Shown here: positions 50,851 to 59,986 of the stretch, one piece after another
Layout: every line of letters starts with the position of its first letter
Position numbering within the stretch: the stretch's first letter is position 1
Source of the DNA: an uncultured Flavobacteriaceae bacterium
Lineage (GTDB): Bacteria > Bacteroidota > Bacteroidia > Flavobacteriales > Flavobacteriaceae
DNA length: 64,000 bases
Assembly (NCBI GenBank): GCA_943789305.1
Contig: CALSTP010000001.1
Location: 534,178-598,177 of the forward strand
Direction of reading: 5' to 3'
Notes under the pieces: model-generated
What the model was told of the DNA's origin: nothing
Databases searched by the model: none
What the model saw: the letters and a program-made list of their open reading frames with translations, nothing else
Program-made: the position numbers and the translations under genes

Positions 50851-51373
50851 TTTTTATTTTTTTAACAGCGTGGTGATAGGAAGCTTTCAGACCGCCAACA
50901 CTAGTTTCAAGAATTTCTGATATTTCTTCATATTTCAGCTCTTCATAATATTTAAGGTTAAAAATCAAGCGCTGTTTTTGGGGAAGTTTGGTAATAGCTT
51001 GTTGAAGTTTTATGGCAATTTTATCCCCTTCAAAATACGCATCTGCATGGAGTTCGTTGATTTGATGCTCGTTGTATTCGTTAATTGAATACCCCATTTT
51101 TTTTGACTTCTCTTTTATAAAACTTAAAGATTCATTAGTCGCAATTCGATACATCCAACTAAAAAGCTTGCTTTCTCCTCTAAATTTTTTAATGTTCTTA
51201 AAAATCTTAACATAAGTGTTTTGAAGCACATCATCAGCATCTTCATGATCAAGTACAATTTTTCGAATATGCCAATACAAAGGTTGATGAAATTCTTTTA
51301 CCAAAGCCTTGAACCCTTCTTCTTTAGTTTTAGGGTTTTTTAGTGCATCTACTAAAAGAGAGTGATCTTCCAA
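50831..51373 (-). CDS. RNA polymerase sigma-70 family ECF sigma factor
   Basis: DHEDADDVLQNTYVKIFKNIKKFRGESKLFSWMYRIATNESLSFI; ITKLPQKQRLIFNLKYYEELKYEEISEILETSVGGLKASYHHAVKKIK. Confidence 0.93.
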   Translation of the reverse strand: MEDHSLLVDALKNPKTKEEGFKALVKEFHQPLYWHIRKIVLDHEDADDVLQNTYVKIFKNIKKFRGESKLFSWMYRIATNESLSFIKEKSKKMGYSINEYNEHQINELHADAYFEGDKIAIKLQQAITKLPQKQRLIFNLKYYEELKYEEISEILETSVGGLKASYHHAVKKIKNELEGQ

Positions 51374-51382
51374 TATTTTATT

Positions 51383-51490
51383 TTAATACTTAGACTCTAA
51401 AAGTACAAAATAGTTTAAACCACACCTTTTTCCTGTAGGAGGATCTGAGTCAATCCCTATTTCAAAAGTTTTTATAGCTCTTTTTTCCAT
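51383..51490 (-). CDS. Possible 35-aa small ORF just upstream of the ECF sigma gene
   Basis: ATG...TAA encoding MEKRAIKTFEIGIDSDPPTGKRCGLNYFVLLESKY, ending 9 bp before the sigma start. Confidence 0.25.
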   Translation of the reverse strand: MEKRAIKTFEIGIDSDPPTGKRCGLNYFVLLESKY

Positions 51491-51625
51491 TCGACAAAAC
51501 TATCGAATAAGGGATTCCAGAAAATTACTAGAAGAATGATGATTACACATAATAAGTGTAAAGATTAAATAATGATGTCCTTATTATTTTTCATTTAACT
51601 TGAATTTTAACAAGTGTTTTTGCAA

Positions 51626-53446
51626 TTATATGGATTGCATTTCAACTAATTTCTTGTAAGTACTTTCATTGTCAATCAATTCAGTATGAGTTCCAATTTC
51701 AATTATTTTTCCCTCTTGCATTACCACAATTTTATCGGCTTTTTGAATGGTAGAAAGACGATGAGCTATGACCAAAGAAGTTCGATTACTCATCAAATTT
51801 TCTAAGGCCTCTTGAACTAATTTTTCAGATTCTGTATCCAAGGCAGATGTTGCCTCATCCAACACCATGATAGGAGGGTTTTTGAGAACAGCTCGGGCTA
51901 TGGAAAGACGCTGCTTTTGACCGCCAGATAACTTATTTCCTTGATCTCCAATGTTAGTTTCATAGCTATGGGGAAGATTCAAAATAAAGGAGTGTGCATT
52001 CGCTATTTTTGCTGCCTCTATAACTTGTTGATCTGTTGCTTCTGGATTTCCTATCCGTAAATTGTTTTGAACGGTATCATTAAATAAAATTGAGTCTTGG
52101 GTAACAATTCCAATCAGTTTTCTAAGCGAATGTGTTTTGATTTCTTTAAGGTCATTTCCATCAATGGAAATGCTTCCTTCTTGTACATCATAAAAACGAT
52201 TCAACAAATTGGCAACAGTTGTTTTTCCACTCCCAGATTGCCCTACAAGTGCTATTGTTTCTCCCTTTTTTAGGCACAGAGAGAATTGGTCTAAAACAAG
52301 TTTAGTGTCGTATTTAAATCCAATTTTATTAAAATGAATTTCTTTATTAAAATCATTGATATTTTTTGCATTTGGGTGATCTACAAGTTCGTTAGAAGCA
52401 TCTAAAATCTCCAAAACTCGTTCAGCAGCAGCATTTCCCTTTTTTATTGCATAAGAAGCTTTGCTAATTGCTTTAGCTGGAGTAAGAATGTTATAAGCCA
52501 AAGTCATAAAAGCCAAAAAAACTGTTCCGCTCAGGGTTTCTTCGATCAACACCATTGATCCCCCAAACCACAATAAGCCACCAATAACTCCAATTCCCAT
52601 AAATTCACTCAAAGGTGATGCTAGATTTTGTCGATTTAAAAGTTTATTGGAAAAGCCAAAAAATTGTGCGGTTGATCGAAAGAATTTTGAGGTAAATAAG
52701 CCTTCTGCATTAAATGCTTTGATGATGTTCAACCCACCTAAAGACTCTTCTACGATGGATAAAAATTCCCCTTGTTCTTGCTGAACATTTTGAGAATGCT
52801 TTTTTAAAGTTTTACCAATTGAGGAAATAATAATCCCAGAAACTGGTATAAATGTAAGCACAAATATGGATAATTTAACATTCAAGCTAAACATTACTGC
52901 AAGGGTGAAAATGATGGTAAACGGTTCTCTCACAATTAATTCCATTATGGATAGGAAGGAATGCTGAATTTCTAATACATCTGAAGTAATTCGGGCAAGG
53001 GTATCTCCTTTTTTCTTTTCTGTAAAATAAGATACCGGTTGGGATAGTATTTTTAAATACAAAGAATTTCGAAGATCTTTTAAAATACCATTACGCAAAA
53101 AAGTTATGAAAAACATAGCCAAATAGTTGAATAAATTTTTCAAAAAAAATAAAACTAAGATTAGCGCAATCGCAAAAATTAGGGCTACAAGGGGATCATT
53201 TTCTAAAGTTTCCCCAATTTTATAATTTATGGAATCTGTAACAAACGATTTTAGATGACTAATACCCTTGTAAACCGGTTTTGTGTCAACCTTGGGAGTT
53301 TGACCAAACAGCACATTGAGCATGGGGATAAGCGAAACAAAAGAAAGCGCACTAAAAAGTGCATACAGCGCATTGAATATGATGTTAAGAAAGGCATATT
53401 GCTTGTAAGGAATAGCAAAGAGTAATATTTTTTTAAAGGATTTCAT
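51626..53446 (-). CDS. ABC transporter, fused permease/ATPase (MsbA-like)
   Basis: ALVGQSGSGKTTVANLLNRFYD, KLSGGQKQRLSIARAVLKNPPIMVLDEATSALD, six-TM N-terminal domain. Confidence 0.94.
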   Translation of the reverse strand: MKSFKKILLFAIPYKQYAFLNIIFNALYALFSALSFVSLIPMLNVLFGQTPKVDTKPVYKGISHLKSFVTDSINYKIGETLENDPLVALIFAIALILVLFFLKNLFNYLAMFFITFLRNGILKDLRNSLYLKILSQPVSYFTEKKKGDTLARITSDVLEIQHSFLSIMELIVREPFTIIFTLAVMFSLNVKLSIFVLTFIPVSGIIISSIGKTLKKHSQNVQQEQGEFLSIVEESLGGLNIIKAFNAEGLFTSKFFRSTAQFFGFSNKLLNRQNLASPLSEFMGIGVIGGLLWFGGSMVLIEETLSGTVFLAFMTLAYNILTPAKAISKASYAIKKGNAAAERVLEILDASNELVDHPNAKNINDFNKEIHFNKIGFKYDTKLVLDQFSLCLKKGETIALVGQSGSGKTTVANLLNRFYDVQEGSISIDGNDLKEIKTHSLRKLIGIVTQDSILFNDTVQNNLRIGNPEATDQQVIEAAKIANAHSFILNLPHSYETNIGDQGNKLSGGQKQRLSIARAVLKNPPIMVLDEATSALDTESEKLVQEALENLMSNRTSLVIAHRLSTIQKADKIVVMQEGKIIEIGTHTELIDNESTYKKLVEMQSI

Positions 53447-55144
53447 TTAGATGCCCAGGCTTTGAATTAGTTTTTGACATTGGAGTTCCATTGTTTTTTT
53501 TAAATCAGTATAATTTTCTTTCTTTTGAAAAGTTGTGTTTACGCTAAAGTAGAATTTTATTTTGGGTTCTGTACCACTTGGCCTAACAGCAATTTGAGAA
53601 TTATCTTTCAAAATAAAACGAACAAGATTCGATTTTGGGAATTTTAAGTCTTCTTTTGTTCCGTCTTTTAAAAAGCTAAATTGTTTTTCAAAGTCCTCAA
53701 TTTTAATTACCTCAATCCCTCCAATTGACTTGGGTGGATTGGATCTAAAGTCACCCATTATTTTTTGAATTTCTTCAAATCCAGATTTTCCAGTTTTGGT
53801 TAAGGAAATAAGTTCTTCATGATAAAGTCCAAAGAGCTGATAGCTTTCGATGAGGTATTCATACAACGAACTTCCTCTATTTTTTTGAACTGCAGCAATT
53901 TCAGTGGCGAGTAGAGCAGAGGTAATTGCATCTTTATCACGCACTTGATCTCCAACCATATACCCAAAACTTTCTTCACCACCTCCAACAAAAGTTTGAT
54001 TCGGAAAGTCTTCAACCATTTTGGCAATCCATTTAAACCCTGTAAGCCCCAACTTACATTCAACTCCAAAATGATCCGCTATTTTCTGCATAATAGGTGA
54101 TGAAACCACCGTAGAGCCAATGAAGTGTTTAGCTGATAAAGCCTGAGGATGGTTTTCTAATAAGTAACGAGTTAATACAATCATGGTTTGATTGCCGTTA
54201 AGCTTCTCAAAATGCCCATCTAAATTTAGTACGGCAATACCAAATCGATCCGCATCGGGGTCAGTCACCACAACTAAGTCAGCGTTCAGTTCTTTAGCTT
54301 TTTTCAAGCCGAGTTCAAATGATTCCGGGTCCTCGGGATTGGGCGACTTTACTGTTGGAAAATTTCCGTCTGGGTTTTCTTGTTCTTTAATGCTATGAAA
54401 TTGGGAATATCCCGCTGCTTTGAATACCTTAGGCATTAAGGTTATTGCTGTTCCATGAAGTGAAGTGAAAACTGTAAAAAAATCATCTTTAACCTTTTGA
54501 GGGCAGCTGCTTATTTCAATTGCTTTTGCACAAAATGCTTCATCAATTTCTTTGTCGATCAGATGAATCTTTGATTGATCTGCTTCAAAACATATTTCAC
54601 CATAAGTTGTTTGCTCAATCTGTTGTATGATTTTGTAATCATTAGGGGAAACTATTTGTCCACCATCTTTCCAATATACTTTGTATCCATTGTACTCTGG
54701 TGGGTTGTGCGAGGCAGTCAATACAATACCACAATGCGCATTTAGGTATCGAACTGCAAAAGACAATTCTGGAGTGGGGCGGAGATCTGAAAAAAGAAAT
54801 ACATCAATTTCATTGGCAGAAAAAACAGCAGCAACTTTTTTTGCAAGAGTTTTGCTGTTATGCCGGCAATCATAAGCAATAACTACTTTGATCTTTTCAT
54901 TGGGAAATTTTTTTTTCAGGTACTTCGAAAGACCCTGCGAACTTTTCCCTAAAGTGTATTTGTTTATACGATTTGTACCTACACCCATAATCCCTCGGAT
55001 GCCTCCGGTTCCAAACTCCAAATTTTTATAAAAGGCATCTTCAAGTTCTGAGGGGTTTTTGAAGAGTTTAGATACTTTTTTTTGTGTTTCAACATCAAAA
55101 GGAGGCTCTAGCCATAAAGTTGCTATGTCTTTTGAATTATTCAA
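53447..55144 (-). CDS. Phosphoglucomutase/phosphomannomutase family
   Basis: GTGGIRGIMGVGTNRIN, LTASHNPPEYNGYKVYW, VTDPDADRFGIAV, GGEESFGYMVGD, RPSGTEPKIKFYF. Confidence 0.96.
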   Translation of the reverse strand: MNNSKDIATLWLEPPFDVETQKKVSKLFKNPSELEDAFYKNLEFGTGGIRGIMGVGTNRINKYTLGKSSQGLSKYLKKKFPNEKIKVVIAYDCRHNSKTLAKKVAAVFSANEIDVFLFSDLRPTPELSFAVRYLNAHCGIVLTASHNPPEYNGYKVYWKDGGQIVSPNDYKIIQQIEQTTYGEICFEADQSKIHLIDKEIDEAFCAKAIEISSCPQKVKDDFFTVFTSLHGTAITLMPKVFKAAGYSQFHSIKEQENPDGNFPTVKSPNPEDPESFELGLKKAKELNADLVVVTDPDADRFGIAVLNLDGHFEKLNGNQTMIVLTRYLLENHPQALSAKHFIGSTVVSSPIMQKIADHFGVECKLGLTGFKWIAKMVEDFPNQTFVGGGEESFGYMVGDQVRDKDAITSALLATEIAAVQKNRGSSLYEYLIESYQLFGLYHEELISLTKTGKSGFEEIQKIMGDFRSNPPKSIGGIEVIKIEDFEKQFSFLKDGTKEDLKFPKSNLVRFILKDNSQIAVRPSGTEPKIKFYFSVNTTFQKKENYTDLKKTMELQCQKLIQSLGI

Positions 55145-56090
55145 CTTTTTTCAGTTTTTTCTTAATGGTGTAACGTTTATTGTTTTTTTGTTGTAAAATC
55201 CAAAGTTCACCCAGAAAACCAGCAACAAAAAATTGAGTTCCCAAAACCATAGTAGTTAGAGCGATATAAAACTCCGGTAATTCTGCAATTAATCGGCCCC
55301 CCGGGTTGAGGAATAATTTGTCAATTCCTAGATAAAATGCGACGCTAAAACCGATAAAAAACATAACGGAGCCCCAAAAACCAAAAAAATGCATCGGTCG
55401 CTTCCCAAATTTATTTAAAAAACGAAGGGTCAGAAGATCAAGAAAACCATTCACAAATCGGATCCAGCCAAATTTGGTAACTCCATATTTTCGGGCTTGA
55501 TGTTGAACAATTTGCTCTCCTATTTTGTCAAACCCTGCATGTGCAGCCAAAACAGGAATATATCGATGCATCTCACCAAAAACTTCAATGGTTTTGATGA
55601 CCTCCTTTTTGTAAGCCTTAATACCACAGTTGAAGTCGTGTAAATAAATCCCAGAACTTCGTCTTGCTGCCCAATTAAATAATTTTGAAGGAATGTTTTT
55701 TAAAAACAAGGAATCGTATCGTTTCTTTTTCCAACCCGAAATTAAATCCAAATTTTCTTTTCGAATTCGGTTGTACAAATTTGGAATTTCACTTGGTGCG
55801 TCCTGAAGATCTGCATCAAGTGTTATGATAACCTCTCCAGTAGCCTCTGCAAACCCAGCATGAAGGGCTTGGGATTTTCCAAAGTTCTTCGAAAAACGAA
55901 TCCCATAAGTGTTGCTGTGAGATTCATGTAATTTTTCGATTTCTTCCCATGAAGCATCAGTGCTTCCGTCATCTATAAACAGAATTTCAAAACTTAGAGA
56001 AGTTGGAGTCAATTCGTCAAGAATCCACTGATGTAACACAGGTAAGGATTCTGCTTCATTGAGAAGCGGGATGATGATGGATAAATTCAT
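55137..56090 (-). CDS. Family 2 glycosyltransferase with C-terminal TM helices
   Basis: MNLSIIIPLLNEAESLPVL, ILFIDDGSTDASWEEI, ITLDADLQDAPSEIPN; two C-terminal TM segments. Confidence 0.93.
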   Translation of the reverse strand: MNLSIIIPLLNEAESLPVLHQWILDELTPTSLSFEILFIDDGSTDASWEEIEKLHESHSNTYGIRFSKNFGKSQALHAGFAEATGEVIITLDADLQDAPSEIPNLYNRIRKENLDLISGWKKKRYDSLFLKNIPSKLFNWAARRSSGIYLHDFNCGIKAYKKEVIKTIEVFGEMHRYIPVLAAHAGFDKIGEQIVQHQARKYGVTKFGWIRFVNGFLDLLTLRFLNKFGKRPMHFFGFWGSVMFFIGFSVAFYLGIDKLFLNPGGRLIAELPEFYIALTTMVLGTQFFVAGFLGELWILQQKNNKRYTIKKKLKKVE

Positions 56091-56127
56091 AGCTTGTTTT
56101 GCTTTACAAAGCTACAAAATTATAAGC

Positions 56128-56652
56128 TTATTCTGGTCGATTACGTTTGAGGATAAGACCTGTGATCAGAGAGAATATTAATCCAAAAAAGAGACTAAAA
56201 ATCAAAATAAAACTACTGGTCATGATTGGTCCAGAAAACTTTTCTTGCATCGATCTTACTTGATCTATCATTTCTTCACTTGCTTCAGGATTTTGATCCA
56301 TGAATTGATTCATTCCCATTTCAAGTGCCTTATTCATCATTTCGGGATCAAGAACATTAGACAAAAGAAGGAAATACAAAACGCCCATAATACCATTGAT
56401 AGCCGATGCTCCTAAACCAATTTTTATTCCTTGACCCAGAGACATGAATCCCTCATTGTCTTTTCGATAGGTAAATTGCGCAATCCCAATAACACCAACA
56501 GAAATAATAACATTAACAACAGTAACACTGGTTTCTTGTTGATAATGCATGTCTAAAAAAAAGAGCATTAATCCAAAGACAATAGATATCCCCCCCAGTA
56601 AACCCCCATAGGTTAAGATGTACTTTTTGATTTCTAGGTTTTCATTTTCCAT
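56128..56652 (-). CDS. DUF4199-like membrane protein
   Basis: Four-TM protein, YRKDNEGFMSLGQGIKIGLGASAINGIMGVLYF typical of DUF4199. Confidence 0.8.
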   Translation of the reverse strand: MENENLEIKKYILTYGGLLGGISIVFGLMLFFLDMHYQQETSVTVVNVIISVGVIGIAQFTYRKDNEGFMSLGQGIKIGLGASAINGIMGVLYFLLLSNVLDPEMMNKALEMGMNQFMDQNPEASEEMIDQVRSMQEKFSGPIMTSSFILIFSLFFGLIFSLITGLILKRNRPE

Positions 56653-56684
56653 AGTAAAAAGATTAAATTATTTATCGGTTAATA

Positions 56685-56716
56685 TTGGCTAAATTTAGAA
56701 AAAACAATTACATTTG
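56685..56716 (+). promoter_or_regulatory. Bacteroidota sigma-A-type promoter for rpmE2 (TTG-N21-TACATTTG)
   Basis: TTG at 56685-56687, TACATTTG at 56709-56716, ATG at 56739. Confidence 0.6.
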
Positions 56717-56738
56717 CACACGTTTTAAAAATAAATTT

Positions 56739-56990
56739 ATGAAACCAGGTATACACCCAGATAATTATAGACTAGTAGCTTTCAAAGACATGTCTAATGA
56801 TGATGTCTTTTTAACCAAGTCAACTGTTAATACCAAAGAGACTTTAGAAGTAGATGGAGTAGAATATCCATTGGTAAAACTTGAAATTTCAAGAACATCA
56901 CACCCATACTACACAGGAAAAACTAAACTAGTTGATACAGCAGGTAGAATTGACAAGTTTAAAAACAAATATTCTAAGTTTAAGAAATAA
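56739..56990 (+). CDS. rpmE2: Type B 50S ribosomal protein L31
   Basis: [30 protein letters not shown]...[37 protein letters not shown]. Confidence 0.95.
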   Translation: MKPGIHPDNYRLVAFKDMSNDDVFLTKSTVNTKETLEVDGVEYPLVKLEISRTSHPYYTGKTKLVDTAGRIDKFKNKYSKFKK

Positions 56991-57010
56991 AAAAAACCAA
57001 TAATGTTATC

Positions 57011-57045
57011 AAAAGCTGCCTGTTCTCACAGGCAGCTTTTTTTGT
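57011..57045 (+). terminator. Rho-independent terminator after rpmE2
   Basis: aaagctgcctgt-tctc-acaggcagctttttttg. Confidence 0.88.
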
Positions 57046-57125
57046 TTTTTCACAAGGATTAAGTCCTGAAAAAAAGCATTAAATTTAAAGCAGATACTTC
57101 AATACCCAAATGTTAAAAATATTTT

Positions 57126-58319
57126 ATGTCACAACAAAAAAACACTATTCTTTTTGATGGTCCTGAGCGTTTGAACTTACTTCCATTTACCTACATAAGG
57201 CCTGTTGCAGAACTTAGAATTGGTATTAATACCTTAAGAGAAAAATGGGAAGCTTTTCTAAAGAAAAGTTGTTCCTATGCTACTCAAGATTATTTATCCA
57301 AAAAATATCCCATACATACTTCTGAACTCAATTATTTCATCAATGCGAGTTATGTTCCAACAGAAGTTTTGGTAAGTCAAATAGAAAAACTCAAACCCAA
57401 TCAGGTATTGGTTTTTGAAAATAATCCTATTGCTTTTTACACAGAAAAACATGAGCTGCCTAAAGGTATGGATGATTTTTTTCAGGTTGAGGTTGAATCC
57501 GATCCACTCCATATCAAAACAAGTTCTGATTTATTTTCAAAAAATGCAGAAGTACTAGAATTGGATTTTGAACGACTTACTCAAGGAAAGAGAAATCAAA
57601 TTATAGCGGATAGTAGTAATCGTCTTATTTGTCCTGAACGAATTTTCATTGAACCGGGAGCAAAACTTTCTTGTGCCATCCTCAACGCGACTGATGGCCC
57701 AATATATATTGGAAAAAACACTGAAGTTATGGAAGGTGCCATGCTCAGAGGTCCAATTGCTTTATGTGATGAGGTGAAAATAAAAATGGGAACAAAGATT
57801 TATGGAGGAACAACCATTGGTCCAGGATCTAAGATAGGCGGGGAACTCAGTAATGTTTTGTTTATGGGGAATTCAAATAAAGGGCATGATGGGTTTCTGG
57901 GAAATGCAGTAATTGGTGAGTGGTGCAATATCGGATCAGCCACTGACGCTTCGAACCTAAAAAACAATTACAGCAAAGTTCGAATATGGAATTATTCCTC
58001 CAAAAATTTCGCAAAATCTGAATTGCAGTTTTGTGGTCTTCTTATGGGGGATTTCAGTCGTTGTGGGATTCATTCCATGTTCAATACAGCTACAGTGATT
58101 GGTGTCAATACGAATATTTTTGGAACAGGGTTTCCAAGAACTTTCATCCCTAGTTATAGTTATGGAGGAGCACAAGGCCTCAAAACCTATGCTTTTTCAA
58201 AAGCAATGGAAGCAAATAGTGCGATGATGAAACGCAAAGGGGTAGAACTTTCTGAACTGGATTTAGAAATTCTTCAGGCAGTTTTTGATCAGTCGGCAGT
58301 ATGGAGAAGAGATCCCTAA
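57126..58319 (+). CDS. GlmU-like sugar nucleotidyltransferase family protein with left-handed beta-helix
   Basis: ILFDGPERLNLLPFTYIRPVAELRIGI; hexapeptide region PIYIGKNTEVMEGAMLRGPIALCDEVKIKMGTKIYGGTTIGPGSKIGGE. Confidence 0.85.
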   Translation: MSQQKNTILFDGPERLNLLPFTYIRPVAELRIGINTLREKWEAFLKKSCSYATQDYLSKKYPIHTSELNYFINASYVPTEVLVSQIEKLKPNQVLVFENNPIAFYTEKHELPKGMDDFFQVEVESDPLHIKTSSDLFSKNAEVLELDFERLTQGKRNQIIADSSNRLICPERIFIEPGAKLSCAILNATDGPIYIGKNTEVMEGAMLRGPIALCDEVKIKMGTKIYGGTTIGPGSKIGGELSNVLFMGNSNKGHDGFLGNAVIGEWCNIGSATDASNLKNNYSKVRIWNYSSKNFAKSELQFCGLLMGDFSRCGIHSMFNTATVIGVNTNIFGTGFPRTFIPSYSYGGAQGLKTYAFSKAMEANSAMMKRKGVELSELDLEILQAVFDQSAVWRRDP

Positions 58320-58321
58320 AT

Positions 58322-59944
58322 TTATTTCTTTTGAACTCGTTTGAGGTTCAAAAGATTTATCGAATTCATTTCTAGTCCGCTTATATTTTTTCTTTTAAAC
58401 CGAATGGCTTGGTCATAGTACAGTGGGATTACAGGGTATGAAGACATCAATAAATCATCCATTTTTTTGTATAGGATAATTCGATCTACAGGATCTGAAA
58501 TCTTCATAGTTTCTTCATAGAGCTTGTCAAACTTTGCCTCTGAAAAATGAGTGTAATTGGGTCCTCTTGGACTGAAATTTTTTGAATAAAATAAAGATAA
58601 ATAGTTTTCGGCATCTGGATAATCTGCAATCCAACTCGCTCGAAAAGTTTCCAAATTCCCGGAGCTTTTGGCTTGTCTTAAGGTAGCTGTTGGCATAAGG
58701 TCTATGACAATATCAATCCCAATATTTTGATAAGCCCTTTGTAAATATTCACAAATATCAAGATAATTTATATCTGTAGCCAGTCGTATTTTTGGTTTTT
58801 CACCATATTCCTTTACGTATTCTTGAACCAATTCTTGAGCCAAACTCAGATTATATTCATTGAAAATTGCATTTCCATGTCCAGGAAGTCCCTTAGGAAT
58901 GAATCCTTGAAAAGCTGGAAATCCAATGGTATTTCTGAGGAAAAGGATCATTTTTTCTCGATCAAAACCAACATTCATCGCTTTTCTAATTTGTTTGGAT
59001 TTGACTGCACGGTTGCTGGCATCCAAATAAAAGCCAATGTATTCGGTGTTTAAATAAGGGCCTTTTTCCATTTTAATGTCTTGACTATATTTTTCTTGAA
59101 GGACTCCCAAAGGGGTTAGTAAATCATCTTTGTAAGAAGTATCCAGTGAATTTAAAAAATCAAATTTTCCTTGGATAAACATCATGAATTCACTTTGGAT
59201 GTCAGGTAAAAAACTTATGGCGATTGCTTCAAGGTAAGGGAGTTGTTCTCCATTTTGATCACGTTCAAAATAGAGTTCGTTTTTGCGGAGTACTAATTTC
59301 ACATCTTCTTCCCATTTTTTAAATTTAAACGGGCCAGTTCCAATGGGATTGGATCTAAAATCATCCTTATAATAGGTAATTCCCTCTTTTGGAACAACAG
59401 CGCAGTAACGCATGGTTAGTAAACCTAAAAAAGCAGGGAAAGGCTGTTTTAATTCAATTTGTAAAACACGCGTATCTGTGGCGTGATAATTTTTAACATT
59501 TTGAAGTACCCAGCCCCCTGGTGAACCTGTCTGTTCGTCTTTTAGGCGATCAAAACTAAACACAAAGTCTTCTGCAGTAACAGTTCTCGTTTGTTTTGAA
59601 CCAAAAACCTGGGATTTATGAAAGTAGACATCATCACGAAGTATAAAAGTATATACTGTTCCATCTTCATTAATCTGCCATGACTTTGCTATTTCGGGAC
59701 GTATTTTTAGTGAATCATCCAATTGAACTAAGCCATTGAATAGTTGTTGTATGGGCCATATGTTTTGGGGATTCCTTGCAAAAGCAGGATCAAGGGAGGT
59801 AATGTTCCGAAATTCGTTGTACCTAAAAACAGTAGTGTCGTTGATTTTAACTTCCGATTGACAACCTAGGACTAGAACTGTCAGGCAAAGAAAGAATTTT
59901 TGGAATAATTGCTTCGGTAAATTGATATTGAACTTGAAAATCAA
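58322..59944 (-). CDS. Peptide/oligopeptide ABC transporter substrate-binding protein (family 5), lipoprotein-like
   Basis: LTVLVLGCQSE lipobox; SLDPAFARNPQNIWPIQQLFNGLVQLD; WQINEDGTVYTFILRDDVYFH; DYPDAENYLSLFYS. Confidence 0.9.
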   Translation of the reverse strand: MIFKFNINLPKQLFQKFFLCLTVLVLGCQSEVKINDTTVFRYNEFRNITSLDPAFARNPQNIWPIQQLFNGLVQLDDSLKIRPEIAKSWQINEDGTVYTFILRDDVYFHKSQVFGSKQTRTVTAEDFVFSFDRLKDEQTGSPGGWVLQNVKNYHATDTRVLQIELKQPFPAFLGLLTMRYCAVVPKEGITYYKDDFRSNPIGTGPFKFKKWEEDVKLVLRKNELYFERDQNGEQLPYLEAIAISFLPDIQSEFMMFIQGKFDFLNSLDTSYKDDLLTPLGVLQEKYSQDIKMEKGPYLNTEYIGFYLDASNRAVKSKQIRKAMNVGFDREKMILFLRNTIGFPAFQGFIPKGLPGHGNAIFNEYNLSLAQELVQEYVKEYGEKPKIRLATDINYLDICEYLQRAYQNIGIDIVIDLMPTATLRQAKSSGNLETFRASWIADYPDAENYLSLFYSKNFSPRGPNYTHFSEAKFDKLYEETMKISDPVDRIILYKKMDDLLMSSYPVIPLYYDQAIRFKRKNISGLEMNSINLLNLKRVQKK

Positions 59945-59957
59945 AGTAGTATATTTG
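59928..59957 (+). promoter_or_regulatory. Bacteroidota sigma-A-type promoter for mtaB (TTG-N19-TATATTTG)
   Basis: TTG at 59928-59930, 19-nt spacer, TATATTTG at 59950-59957, CDS at 59987. Confidence 0.6.
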
Positions 59958-59986
59958 TCCCAAAATTAACCTTTTTTAGAGACATC

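Noticed and set aside
51440-51530. Apparent imperfect inverted repeat (aatccctatt ... aataagggatt) in the ECF upstream region, possible ncRNA
   Set aside because: Match is short and imperfect with a ~45-nt loop; no terminator or promoter support.
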